NCBI RefSeq assembly: GCF_004331485.1
Contig: NZ_SJKD01000005.1
Coordinates: forward strand, 186,001-250,000
DNA from: Kribbella capetownensis
GTDB lineage: Bacteria; Actinomycetota; Actinomycetes; Propionibacteriales; Kribbellaceae
Direction of reading: 5' to 3'
DNA: 64,000 bases
Below, one piece after another: positions 40,108 to 48,181 of the stretch. The position numbers and the translations under genes were made by a program. The notes beneath the pieces are model-generated. The model had not been told where the DNA came from, searched no databases, and saw only the letters and a list, made by a program, of their open reading frames with translations. How positions within the stretch are numbered: the first letter of the stretch is position 1; each line of letters opens with the position of its first letter.

Positions 40108-40785
40108 GTGCCTTCGTTCCTGGAGGCACCGGTCGCCGGTGCCTATCACTTGCTCACGTCCCTCGTCGCCGCCATCGAACCGCTCGCCGGCAGCTATGCC
40201 GCCGTGATCGCGATCGTCTTCTGCACCCTCGTCGTCCGCCTGTGTCTGGTCCCGCTCAGCGTGCGGGCGCAGCGCGGGTTGCGTGCCCGCGCCGAGCTCA
40301 TGCCACAGCTGAAGAAACTCAGCGATCGTCACCGCGGCGATCCTGAGCGTCTCCAGCGCGAGCTCGCCAAGCTGCAGGCAGAGTCGGGTACGTCGGTGTT
40401 CGCCGGACTGCTGCCGACGCTCGCGCAGTTTCCGTTCTTCTGGCTGATGTACACACTGTTCTCCCGCGCGATGGTGGCGGGGGAGTCGAACCAGCTGATC
40501 AGCGGCAGCCTCTTCGGCGCACCGCTCGGCCTGCACTGGCCGGTCCTCACCGGTACGCCGGCCTTCCTCGTGCTCGCCGTACTGCTGGGAGTCGTCGCCT
40601 GGTTCTCGGCCCGCTTGCAGCTTCGCCAACTCGACGAGACGGCGACGCCGTTGTCCCGCCGGCTCGCCCGGATCCTGCCGTTCGGCACGCTGCTGAGCGC
40701 TGCTTTCCTTCCGCTCGCGGCAGGGCTCTACCTGCTCACCACGACGACGTGGACCGTCGTCGAGCGCACCATCCTGCAGCGCTGA
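40108..40785 (+). CDS. yidC: YidC/Oxa1-family membrane protein insertase
   Basis: A 225-residue insertase with five membrane segments. AVIAIVFCTLVVRLCLVPLSVRAQRGLRARAELMPQLKKL is the conserved TM2-coiled-coil region with the hydrophilic-groove Arg, followed by LQAESGTSVFAGLLPTLAQFPFFWLMYTLF and two more hydrophobic segments. It is short, lacking the periplasmic domain of Gram-negative YidC, and resembles the second, accessory YidC paralogue of actinomycetes. GTG 40108 has a GGAG upstream. It ends the sigA transcript. Confidence 0.9.
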   Translation: MPSFLEAPVAGAYHLLTSLVAAIEPLAGSYAAVIAIVFCTLVVRLCLVPLSVRAQRGLRARAELMPQLKKLSDRHRGDPERLQRELAKLQAESGTSVFAGLLPTLAQFPFFWLMYTLFSRAMVAGESNQLISGSLFGAPLGLHWPVLTGTPAFLVLAVLLGVVAWFSARLQLRQLDETATPLSRRLARILPFGTLLSAAFLPLAAGLYLLTTTTWTVVERTILQR

Positions 40786-40838
40786 CCGTTGCCTTGAGCA
40801 ACGGTCGGTTGCCATCGCTCGACTGATTCTGATACCGT

Positions 40839-40849
40839 CTTTAATAAAG
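40839..40849. promoter_or_regulatory. AT-rich palindrome upstream of the ROK gene
   Basis: CTTTA-A-TAAAG is a perfect 5+1+5 palindrome, with TGCATAATAAG close by (40856-40866). Such TTTNNAAA sites suit ROK-family repressors. It lies 26 bases before the start, suggesting autoregulation. Confidence 0.5.
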
Positions 40850-40874
40850 CCGGTTGCATAATAAGTTGGGGTCG

Positions 40875-42035
40875 ATGGACACTGCACGAGGAGCCGCCCA
40901 GGCGGAGCGATCGGCGAACCAGGTCGCCTGCCTGCGCGCACTGGCTGACGCCGACGACGCGCAAACCGTGGGCGTCATCAGCGCGGAGACCGGACTGTCA
41001 CGCCCCACGGTGCACGCCGTCCTCGACGATCTCGTCGAGGCTGGTCTGGTCGTGCCGACCGATCGGTCGATCGTGGGGCCGGGGCGGCCTGCGCGCGCCT
41101 TTCGGTTCGTCCGGGAGGCCGGACTTGTCGCCGGAGTGGACCTCGGCCCGCGTGGGGTGCGAGCTATCATCTGCGACCTGTCCGGCCGCCGGCTGGGCTA
41201 CACGGAGCTTCTGCGGGAACGGCCCGCTGAGATCTCGTCGATCCAGAGCGCGATTCACGCGGCGGCCGAGGAGAGTTCGCTCGATCTCGGACGCCTGCGT
41301 GCGGTCGGACTGGCGCTCCCCGGTGTAGTGGAGGCGAACGGTCACCTGCGTGCCAGCCTCGCCCTGCCCGAACTGGTCGGCCTGCCGATCGCGGAGACCG
41401 TGGCGCAGGACCTCGGCCGTCCGGTTGCCATCGACAACGACATCAAGCTGGCCGCACTCGCCGAGCAGCGCGGTGGCGCCGGACGCGGGTACTCCGATGT
41501 CGTCTATCTCCAGATCGGCCATCGGCTGTCCGTGTCGATCGTCCTGAACGGAGTCATCCGGCAAGGACGTCACCGCCTGGCCGGCGAGCTCGGAGCGCAG
41601 CGAGGCATGCGCTGGACACGGAACGCGGACCGAGGGCAGCTGATCTGGACGTCACACCCGACCGGTGAGGCCGTGCTGAAGGCAGCCGCTGACGGCGATG
41701 TGGACGCCCAGGCGGAGATCGACGACTTCTGTGCGCAGATCGCCGGACGCATCGCCACGGTGTTGCTGGTCGTCGATCCCGAGATCGTGGTCGTGCGGGG
41801 TGGACCCGCGCAGGAGAGTGCCGCGCTGCTTCGTTCGCTCGAGGCCGCGGTCGAGAGGGAGTTGCTCTTCCCCGAGCGGCCACCGTTCGTCGCCTCGGCC
41901 CTGGGCCGGGAGGCCGTGGTGCTCGGGGCGGTCGGCACAGCGTTCGACCAGTTCAGTACACGCATCTACGGCGTTCACGACTACCCCAGTCCGTGGCGCC
42001 GGATCACTCACGACCTGGAGAGGACCAGCAAGTGA
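40875..42035 (+). CDS. ROK-family transcriptional regulator
   Basis: A 386-residue ROK repressor. The N-terminal winged helix (about 10-70; SANQVACLRALADADDAQT, GLSRPTVHAVLDDLVEAGLV) is followed by a ROK sugar-sensing domain (GVDLGPRGVRAIICDLSGRRLG, AVGLALPGVV, AIDNDIKLAALAEQ). The CxC zinc motif of Mlc-type repressors is not seen, so it is a degenerate sensor. It is first in a three-gene operon: its stop overlaps the GTG of the isomerase gene by 4 bases. It probably senses a sugar and represses the operon. Confidence 0.9.
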   Translation: MDTARGAAQAERSANQVACLRALADADDAQTVGVISAETGLSRPTVHAVLDDLVEAGLVVPTDRSIVGPGRPARAFRFVREAGLVAGVDLGPRGVRAIICDLSGRRLGYTELLRERPAEISSIQSAIHAAAEESSLDLGRLRAVGLALPGVVEANGHLRASLALPELVGLPIAETVAQDLGRPVAIDNDIKLAALAEQRGGAGRGYSDVVYLQIGHRLSVSIVLNGVIRQGRHRLAGELGAQRGMRWTRNADRGQLIWTSHPTGEAVLKAAADGDVDAQAEIDDFCAQIAGRIATVLLVVDPEIVVVRGGPAQESAALLRSLEAAVERELLFPERPPFVASALGREAVVLGAVGTAFDQFSTRIYGVHDYPSPWRRITHDLERTSK

Positions 42036-42874
42036 AGCTAGGAGTCAGCTCGTACTGCTTTCGCAGCCTGATGGCCAGCGGCGAGATGGACCTGATCGCA
42101 GTACTGGATTGGGTCGCGTCGTCACCCGCGGGACATCTGGAGATCGCCGCCATGGACGGCGAGTACTACCTGGAGAACGACGGTGTGGTCCGTGATGCGG
42201 CCGCGCATGCCGGCGACCTCGGCGTACCGATTGTGAACTATCTGGTCAGCGGCGACCTGCGGACGGCGGAGGACAAGGAGATCGACCGCCTTCGCCGGCA
42301 GCTGGATGTCGCGCACCGGTTCGGCGCTCGCATCTTCCGCCACGACGTCGCGCCGTGGTCGTGGCGTGAGCAGGACCCGGGGGAGTTCGAGACGACGTTC
42401 GAGAAGGTCGTCGAAGGCTGCCGTGCGGTCGCCGATCACGCCGCCGAGCTGGGCATCGTGTCGACGATCGAGAACCACGGCTTCTTCATGAACGGCAGCG
42501 ACCGGCTGGCGCGGCTCGTGCACGCCGTGGATCGCCCGAACTTCCGGGTCACACTCGACCTCGGCAACGGGCTCTGCGTCGGCGAGGTGCCCGGCAAGAC
42601 CGCCGCCGGACTGATCGACATCGCGGCGATCGTGGGCGTGAAGGACTTCCACATCCGCCGGTCGGCAGGGGACGGCTGGCTGAAGACGCTGGCCGGCGAC
42701 TACCTGCTCGGCACGATCGCGGGGCACGGAGATCTGGACCTGGCGGGCCTGCTGGCTCTGGTCGGCACCAGGCCCGAACTGCCTGTGAGCCTCGAGTTCG
42801 AGGGCCTGGAATCGACTCCGAACGCCATCGAGCGCTCGCTCAACAACATCCTCAGACTGGCTGGAGCTGCCTGA
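42032..42874 (+). CDS. Sugar phosphate isomerase/epimerase
   Basis: A 280-residue AP endonuclease 2-like TIM-barrel (xylose isomerase-like). The metal and catalytic residues are spread over EIAAMDGEYYLEN, IVSTIENHGFF, TLDLGNGLC, VKDFHIRR and SLEFEGLE, as in sugar isomerases and inosose isomerases. GTG 42032 overlaps the ROK stop (GTGA). The Gfo/Idh/MocA gene begins 2 bases after its stop. Together they suggest a catabolic pathway for an unusual sugar or inositol-like compound. Confidence 0.9.
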   Translation: MKLGVSSYCFRSLMASGEMDLIAVLDWVASSPAGHLEIAAMDGEYYLENDGVVRDAAAHAGDLGVPIVNYLVSGDLRTAEDKEIDRLRRQLDVAHRFGARIFRHDVAPWSWREQDPGEFETTFEKVVEGCRAVADHAAELGIVSTIENHGFFMNGSDRLARLVHAVDRPNFRVTLDLGNGLCVGEVPGKTAAGLIDIAAIVGVKDFHIRRSAGDGWLKTLAGDYLLGTIAGHGDLDLAGLLALVGTRPELPVSLEFEGLESTPNAIERSLNNILRLAGAA

Positions 42875-42875
42875 C

Positions 42876-43931
42876 ATGACGACTCGCATTGCTGTGATCG
42901 GGGTGGGCTCGATCGCCACCCAGCACCTGATCTCGTACCAGAAGAATCCGCAGGCCGAGCTGGTCGCCGTGTGCGACATCGACCAGACCCGCGCCAAGGC
43001 GCAGGCCGACAAGTTCGGCGTACCGAAGGCGACGGATGTCGTCGACGAGATCTTGTCCGATCCCGGCATCGACGCGGTGAGCATCTGCGTGCCGAACTTC
43101 CTGCACGCCAAGTTCGCCGAGGCCGCGCTGCGGGCCGGCAAGGACGTGCTGGTCGAGAAGCCGATGTCGGTGAACGTCGCCGAGGCCGAGGCGCTGGTCC
43201 AGGCGACCAAGGAGACCGGGCAGGCGCTGCAGATCGGCTACGTACGCCGTTTCGCTCCGAACGCCCTGGTCACCAAGCGATTCCTGGACGAGGGCGAGTT
43301 CGGCGACATCTACGCCGCGCGGGCGACGATCATTCGTGCCGCCGGCAACCCTGGTGGCTGGTTCGGTGACGTGGCGGTCTCGGGCGGCGGCCCACTGATC
43401 GATTTGGGTGTCCACATCATCGACCTGTGCTGGTACCTGATGGGGATGCCCGCGCCGGTGTCGGTGTCGGGCGCGACGTTCTCGCCGCTGGGGGCTCGGG
43501 ACAACATCAAGCATCTGACCCGGTACCGGGCCGCGTCGGAGACCCGGGTGAACAACGTCGAGGACTACGCGACGGCGCAGATCCGGTTCGAGAACGGGGC
43601 GGTTCTCGACGTGGATACGTCGTACTCGCTGCACGCGCGGAACTCGACGAGTGTGAAGATCCACGGCGACAAGGGCGGCGCGGAGATCGAGCCCGAGCTG
43701 CTGATGATCACCGAGCGGCACGACACGCTGGTGCACATCCAGCCGCAGATCGACTCGCTCGGGTTCGACTTCACGGTCGGGTTCGCCAACCAGATCGACC
43801 ACTTCCTGCAGATCTGCCGCCGGGAGATCCCGGCCGACGCCACCGCGGAGCACGGTCTCGAGATGGCACGCATGCTGACCGCGATCTACGAGTCGGCCCG
43901 GAATGGATCCGAGGTCACCATCGCGCGATGA
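42876..43931 (+). CDS. Gfo/Idh/MocA-family oxidoreductase
   Basis: A 351-residue NAD(P)-dependent sugar dehydrogenase. The N-terminal Rossmann motif is IAVIGVGSIATQHL, EKPMSVNVAEAEALV is the conserved Lys-bearing motif (the family EKP), and the GGGPLIDLGVHIIDLCWYL strand carries the catalytic Asp/His pair. It probably oxidises a sugar or inositol derivative in concert with the upstream isomerase. It is the last gene of the ROK operon; the TetR gene is convergent 15 bases later. Confidence 0.92.
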   Translation: MTTRIAVIGVGSIATQHLISYQKNPQAELVAVCDIDQTRAKAQADKFGVPKATDVVDEILSDPGIDAVSICVPNFLHAKFAEAALRAGKDVLVEKPMSVNVAEAEALVQATKETGQALQIGYVRRFAPNALVTKRFLDEGEFGDIYAARATIIRAAGNPGGWFGDVAVSGGGPLIDLGVHIIDLCWYLMGMPAPVSVSGATFSPLGARDNIKHLTRYRAASETRVNNVEDYATAQIRFENGAVLDVDTSYSLHARNSTSVKIHGDKGGAEIEPELLMITERHDTLVHIQPQIDSLGFDFTVGFANQIDHFLQICRREIPADATAEHGLEMARMLTAIYESARNGSEVTIAR

Positions 43932-43946
43932 CGCGGTCGACCGGAT

Positions 43947-44678
43947 TCAGTCGCGGCCCAGCCGGGTCTGGAGACCGTCCAGGATCCGGTCGAGTCCGTA
44001 GCTGAAGGCGTCCTCGGACCCTTCGACCAGGTCGGCGTCGCCGTAGGCGGCGTACAGCGCCCGCATGCGGGGGTGTGGATCGGCGGCTCGCACGGCCGCC
44101 GGCCACACCGCCGCCTGCCAGGCGGCCATGTCCTCGCCGCTGCGCTTGAGCTTGCTGGCCGTGGCCGCCTCGACCGAGGCGATGCCGATGACGTAGCCGA
44201 GCACGGTCTTCGACGCCTGGTCGGCCTCGATCAGCTCGAAGCCCGCGCCCAGGTAGACCCCGAGCATCGCGTCCGAGACGCGCATCAGGTTCGGGCCGAG
44301 GTAGTTCATCCCGACGTCGGCGAGGGTCGGCGCGACCCACGGGTGCCGCACGATCATCGAGCGGAGGCTGCGCGCCGCCGCGTCGGCCGCATCCCGCCAC
44401 TGACCCGGCTCGGTCACGTCGGGGACCTCGATCTCGCCGTACACCTCGTCGACGACGAGCTCGAGCAGCTCGTCCTTGTTCGCGACGTGCCAGTACACAG
44501 CCGTGGCGACCGCGCCGAGTGCGGCACCCAGCTTGCGCATGGTCAGCGCCTCCAGACCGTCGGCGTCCAGCAGCTTGATCGCCTCAGCGACGATCTGCTC
44601 TTGGGTGAGAGCCGGGTGCTCGCGGCGGCGGCCGCGCTTGGGCCGGGTCCAGACGGACGTGTACTCCTCGGTCGCCAT
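43947..44678 (-). CDS. TetR-family repressor (tetracycline-repressor-like C-terminal domain)
   Basis: A 243-residue regulator. The HTH lies at about 25-70 (LTQEQIVAEAIKLLDADG, LTMRKLGAALGAVATAVYWHVANKDEL) and the long C-terminal domain matches TetR_C. ATG 44678 has GAGGAGG six bases upstream. It diverges from the DHA2 exporter and three copies of a TGCACA-N-CGTTCA site lie in the shared 134-base gap, so it very likely represses both genes and is released by an exported compound. Confidence 0.92.
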   Translation of the reverse strand: MATEEYTSVWTRPKRGRRREHPALTQEQIVAEAIKLLDADGLEALTMRKLGAALGAVATAVYWHVANKDELLELVVDEVYGEIEVPDVTEPGQWRDAADAAARSLRSMIVRHPWVAPTLADVGMNYLGPNLMRVSDAMLGVYLGAGFELIEADQASKTVLGYVIGIASVEAATASKLKRSGEDMAAWQAAVWPAAVRAADPHPRMRALYAAYGDADLVEGSEDAFSYGLDRILDGLQTRLGRD

Positions 44679-44716
44679 CGTCAACCTCCTCGTCGGCCTC
44701 CACCCTAGCCGATTCC

Positions 44717-44788
44717 TGAACGCTGTGCAGGACTTGACCCATGTTCAATGCCTATTGCACACTGTTCAGGCAAGCTGCACACCGTTCA
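44717..44788. promoter_or_regulatory. Three TetR half-sites between the repressor and the exporter
   Basis: TGCACACTGTTCA (44756-44768) and TGCACACCGTTCA (44776-44788) are direct repeats 20 bases apart. A third copy lies inverted at 44717-44729, differing from the second at one of 13 positions. A TACAAT -10 for the exporter follows at 44791-44796. Confidence 0.7.
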
Positions 44789-44812
44789 ATTACAATCCCG
44801 AGGAGGTGCGTG

Positions 44813-46312
44813 ATGACCGCTCGTCATCCGCGTCGGTGGCTGATCCTGATCGTGCTCTGCCTGAGCACACTCGTCCTGGTGCTGGACAACGGTGTGCTCA
44901 ACGTGGCCATCCCGGTGCTGACGGAGGACCTGGGGGCGACCGCCCAGGAGATCCAGTGGATCGTGGCCAGCTACATCCTGGTCTTCGCCGGCCTGCTGCT
45001 CACCGCCGGCAGCCTGTCCGACCGGTACGGCCGGAAGAAGGTGATGATCACCGGCCTCGCGATCTTCGGTGCCGCCTCTCTGGTCGCGACGTACGCCGGC
45101 AGTCCGGAGATGCTCATCACCGGTCGCGTCCTGATGGGGATCGGCGGCGCGATCGTGATGCCGAGCACGTTGTCGGTACTGATCACGGTCTTCGACGACG
45201 ACGAACGCCGCAAGGCGATGTCGATCTGGAGTTCGGTGCTGATGGTCGGCCTGATCGGTGGCCCGGTGCTCGGCGGCGCGCTGATCGCCAAGTTCTGGTG
45301 GGGTTCGGTCTTCCTGATCAATGTTCCTGTCGTCGTACTGGCGATCGCGGCCGCGGTGATCCTGATGCCGGAGTCGAAGAGCCCGTGGCGCAAGCCCGAC
45401 CCGCTCGGAGCGCTGCTGTCGATGGTGGGCCTGGTCTCGCTGGTATGGGTCATCATCGAGCTGCCCGAGCACGGTGTGTCCTGGCCGATTCTCGCGATCG
45501 CCGTCGTCAGCCTGAGCGCGTTCGTCGCCTGGGAGTTGCGTACGCCGGTGCCGATGGTTCCGCTCGAGCTGTTCCGGAGCCGCAACTTCAGCGGGGGAAG
45601 CCTGTCGCTGGTGCTGCTTCAGGTTGCCAACGGCGGGTTGATTCTGGCGCTGACGCAGTACATGCAGTTCGTCCTCGGCTTCTCGCCGACCAAGGCCGGC
45701 CTGGCGATGATCCCGATGGCGGTCGGCGTGATCGTCGTCAACGGCGTGGGTGCCACGCTCGGCCAGAAGATCGGCAACCGGCCGATGACGGTGGTCGGAC
45801 TGGTCGGCCTGGCCGCCGGCTTCTGGGTCATGTCGACGCTGTCCGCCGATGACGGCTTCGGGATGGTGACCGTCGCGCTGGTGGTGTTCGGCGTCGGTGC
45901 CGGGTTGGCGCAGCCCGCTGCGACCGCCGCGCTGATGGGTGCGGTGCCGCACGAGCACGCCGGTGTCGGTTCAGCGCTGAACGACACCGTTCAGCAGGCG
46001 GGAGCGGCGCTCGGGATCGCGATCCTGGGCAGCGCGCTGGCCCACAACTTCACCGCGAAGATGCCCGAGTCCGCTCCGGCCCAAGCACGCGGCTCGATCG
46101 GTGAGGCGCTGGCCGTTGCCGCGAGCACCGGTGACAACGGCCTGGCCCGAGTCGCCAAGACGACGTTCGCCCACGCGATGTCCGGGACCTTCGTCGTCAG
46201 CGCGATCGCCGTTCTCGGGTCCGCGGTACTCGCCTTCGTCCTGCTCCGCGACAAGAAGTCGACCGGCCCCGAGGCCGACGTCGTCGACGAGACGCAGGCA
46301 GTCACTCACTGA
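44813..46312 (+). CDS. MFS exporter, DHA2 family (14 helices)
   Basis: A 499-residue drug:H+ antiporter of the DHA2 (EmrB/QacA) family. Motif D1 is LVLDNGVLNVAIPVL, motif A is GSLSDRYGRKKVMITG and motif C is SVLMVGLIGGPVLGGALIA. ATG 44813 has AGGAGG seven bases upstream; upstream in-frame ATGs lie in the operator region. The substrate is unknown but is probably toxic to the cell and sensed by the divergent TetR repressor. Confidence 0.92.
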   Translation: MTARHPRRWLILIVLCLSTLVLVLDNGVLNVAIPVLTEDLGATAQEIQWIVASYILVFAGLLLTAGSLSDRYGRKKVMITGLAIFGAASLVATYAGSPEMLITGRVLMGIGGAIVMPSTLSVLITVFDDDERRKAMSIWSSVLMVGLIGGPVLGGALIAKFWWGSVFLINVPVVVLAIAAAVILMPESKSPWRKPDPLGALLSMVGLVSLVWVIIELPEHGVSWPILAIAVVSLSAFVAWELRTPVPMVPLELFRSRNFSGGSLSLVLLQVANGGLILALTQYMQFVLGFSPTKAGLAMIPMAVGVIVVNGVGATLGQKIGNRPMTVVGLVGLAAGFWVMSTLSADDGFGMVTVALVVFGVGAGLAQPAATAALMGAVPHEHAGVGSALNDTVQQAGAALGIAILGSALAHNFTAKMPESAPAQARGSIGEALAVAASTGDNGLARVAKTTFAHAMSGTFVVSAIAVLGSAVLAFVLLRDKKSTGPEADVVDETQAVTH

Positions 46313-46324
46313 CGACGAGCGCCG

Positions 46325-46358
46325 CCGCCGTCCTGCTCTCAGCTGAGCAGGGCGGCGG
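46325..46358. terminator. Hairpin between the exporter and the phosphotransferase gene
   Basis: CCGCCGTCCTGCTC (46325-46338) pairs with GAGCAGGGCGGCGG (46345-46358) over 14 bases with one T-G wobble. The stem overlaps the last codons and stop of the convergent phosphotransferase gene, so it can end both transcripts. Confidence 0.8.
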
Positions 46359-47157
46359 TGATCTTTGCGGCGTTCTCGTCGAGCCAGGTCTGGCGGGCCT
46401 TGATCGTGTCGGGGAGGCCTTCGCTCCACATCCGCTGCCAGCCGCCGCCCAGGGTCTCCGCGCGGTACTTCATCGTGTGCCAGCCCCGCTCGTTGAGGAC
46501 TGACGCGAGGTCCATCAGGCGGTGGCGGTCAGGCAACGACAGCCCGTACGCGTCGGCGATCAGCCGGCACCGGCGCGGGCGGTCGAGGCCTCGCTGGGCC
46601 GGATCGAGGTCGGCGTCGTCACCGAACGGCGCCCACCACAGCATGAGGTTGACCAGCTCGCGAGCCTTGCTGGTCGGCCTGGCGAAGTCGAAGTCGATCA
46701 GTGCGTACGCGCGGCCGTCGCGGAACACGACGTTGTCCGGAGTGATGTCCTGATGACCGACCAGCTCCAGCGGATCATCCAGCTCGGGCAGGCCGGGCGG
46801 CTCGAACGGCGGCGGCAGGTCGGTAGGGATCCCGAATCCCTCGACCGCGTCGTGGTACGCGCGGACGAGCCGGGCGACCGAGATCATGCGCTCCTCGTCG
46901 GCCATCCAGGCGGGCTGCGGCCGGCCGGCAACCTCACCCTCGATGTAGCTGAGCACCTCGCGGCCGGCGGAGTCGATGCCGAGGAAGCGCGGGGCGCCGT
47001 CGAACCCGACCGACTCCAGGTGCCGCAGCAGGTCCCGGACCATTTCGACCCGCTCACCGGGCGGGCGCCGTACCGTGTCGCCGACGCGGACGAGACCCTC
47101 GGTCACGTCACCACCGGTCAGTGGGATCTCTTCGCCGTCTTCCGTCCACGTCTGCAC
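46339..47157 (-). CDS. Aminoglycoside phosphotransferase-fold kinase
   Basis: A 272-residue APH-fold protein. VGHQDITPDNVVFRDG is the catalytic loop (His-Gln-Asp, where the family has HxD) and ALIDFDFARPT is the metal-binding motif. The substrate is unknown; resistance is not implied. The GTG at 47157 begins the conserved N-terminus. It is the second APH-fold gene in the window but only distantly similar to that at 17138. It is probably monocistronic. Confidence 0.87.
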   Translation of the reverse strand: MQTWTEDGEEIPLTGGDVTEGLVRVGDTVRRPPGERVEMVRDLLRHLESVGFDGAPRFLGIDSAGREVLSYIEGEVAGRPQPAWMADEERMISVARLVRAYHDAVEGFGIPTDLPPPFEPPGLPELDDPLELVGHQDITPDNVVFRDGRAYALIDFDFARPTSKARELVNLMLWWAPFGDDADLDPAQRGLDRPRRCRLIADAYGLSLPDRHRLMDLASVLNERGWHTMKYRAETLGGGWQRMWSEGLPDTIKARQTWLDENAAKITAALLS

Positions 47158-47272
47158 AGTGCCCCCAGTTGGTAGTCGCGGACACGCTACCTGATCCCCG
47201 GTCGTGCGTTCACCGGACTTTCGGCGCGGCCGTTCACCTGGATGTCACCGACGCAGCCGAGTCTTGGGTCCC

Positions 47273-48181
47273 ATGAGCACCCCTGACTTGGTCAACGAAC
47301 TCGGCTTCCGTGTCCTCGAGGAGGAGGACGACGACCCGGTGCTGCTACGTGCGGACGGTACGCCGGTCGACACCTGGCGGGAGGGTTATCCGTACGGCGA
47401 GCGGCTCGCGCGGGAGATCTACGACCGGGACAAGCGGCTGCTGCAGATCGAGTTGCTCAAGCTGCAGTACTGGGTGAAGCGGTCGCAGCAGCGGCTGGTG
47501 ATCGTGTTCGAGGGCCGCGACGCGGCCGGCAAGGGCGGGACGATCAAGCGGTTCATGGAGCACCTGAACCCGCGCGGCGCGCGGATCGTGGCGCTGGAGA
47601 AGCCGACCGAGCGCGAGCAGACCCAGTGGTACTTCCAGCGGTACGTCGAGCATCTGCCGTCGGCCGGGGAGATGGTGCTGTTCGACCGATCCTGGTACAA
47701 CCGGGCCTGCGTCGAGCGGGTGATGGGGTTCTGCGCGCAGGACGAGTACGAGGAGTTCCTGCGGCAGGCGCCGGAGTTCGAGCGGATGCTGGTCCGCTCC
47801 GGCATCCTGCTGGTCAAGCTGTGGTTCTCGGTGTCTCAGGCCGAGCAGCAGACCCGGTTCACGATCCGCCAGATCGACCCGGTCCGGCAGTGGAAGCTGT
47901 CGCCGACCGACCTTGCGTCGCTGGACAAGTGGGGCGCCTACACCGAGGCCAAGGAAGCGATGTTCCACTACACCGACACCGGCGACGCGCCGTGGACCGT
48001 GGTCAAGAGCAACGACAAGAAGCGCGCCCGGCTCGAGGCCATGCGGCACGTGCTGAGCCTGTACGACTACGCCGACAAGGACGTCGAACTCGTCGGCCGC
48101 CCCGACCCCAAGATCCTCGGCCCGGCCGCCGAGGTCCTCGAACACGGCGAATCCGCCACCCGCGTTTTCCTTGTGCTCTAA
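47273..48181 (+). CDS. ppk2: Polyphosphate kinase 2
   Basis: A 302-residue PPK2-family kinase that transfers phosphate between polyphosphate and nucleoside diphosphates. The Walker A motif FEGRDAAGKGGTIKRF, the lid/Arg motif RGARIVALEKPTEREQTQWYFQRY and Walker B VLFDRSWYNRACVERVMGF are all intact. Single-domain PPK2 of this length can use ADP, GDP or both; the class is not decided here. ATG 47273 is the first in-frame codon of the conserved N-terminus. Its stop overlaps the convergent kinase gene by 4 bases. Confidence 0.94.
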   Translation: MSTPDLVNELGFRVLEEEDDDPVLLRADGTPVDTWREGYPYGERLAREIYDRDKRLLQIELLKLQYWVKRSQQRLVIVFEGRDAAGKGGTIKRFMEHLNPRGARIVALEKPTEREQTQWYFQRYVEHLPSAGEMVLFDRSWYNRACVERVMGFCAQDEYEEFLRQAPEFERMLVRSGILLVKLWFSVSQAEQQTRFTIRQIDPVRQWKLSPTDLASLDKWGAYTEAKEAMFHYTDTGDAPWTVVKSNDKKRARLEAMRHVLSLYDYADKDVELVGRPDPKILGPAAEVLEHGESATRVFLVL

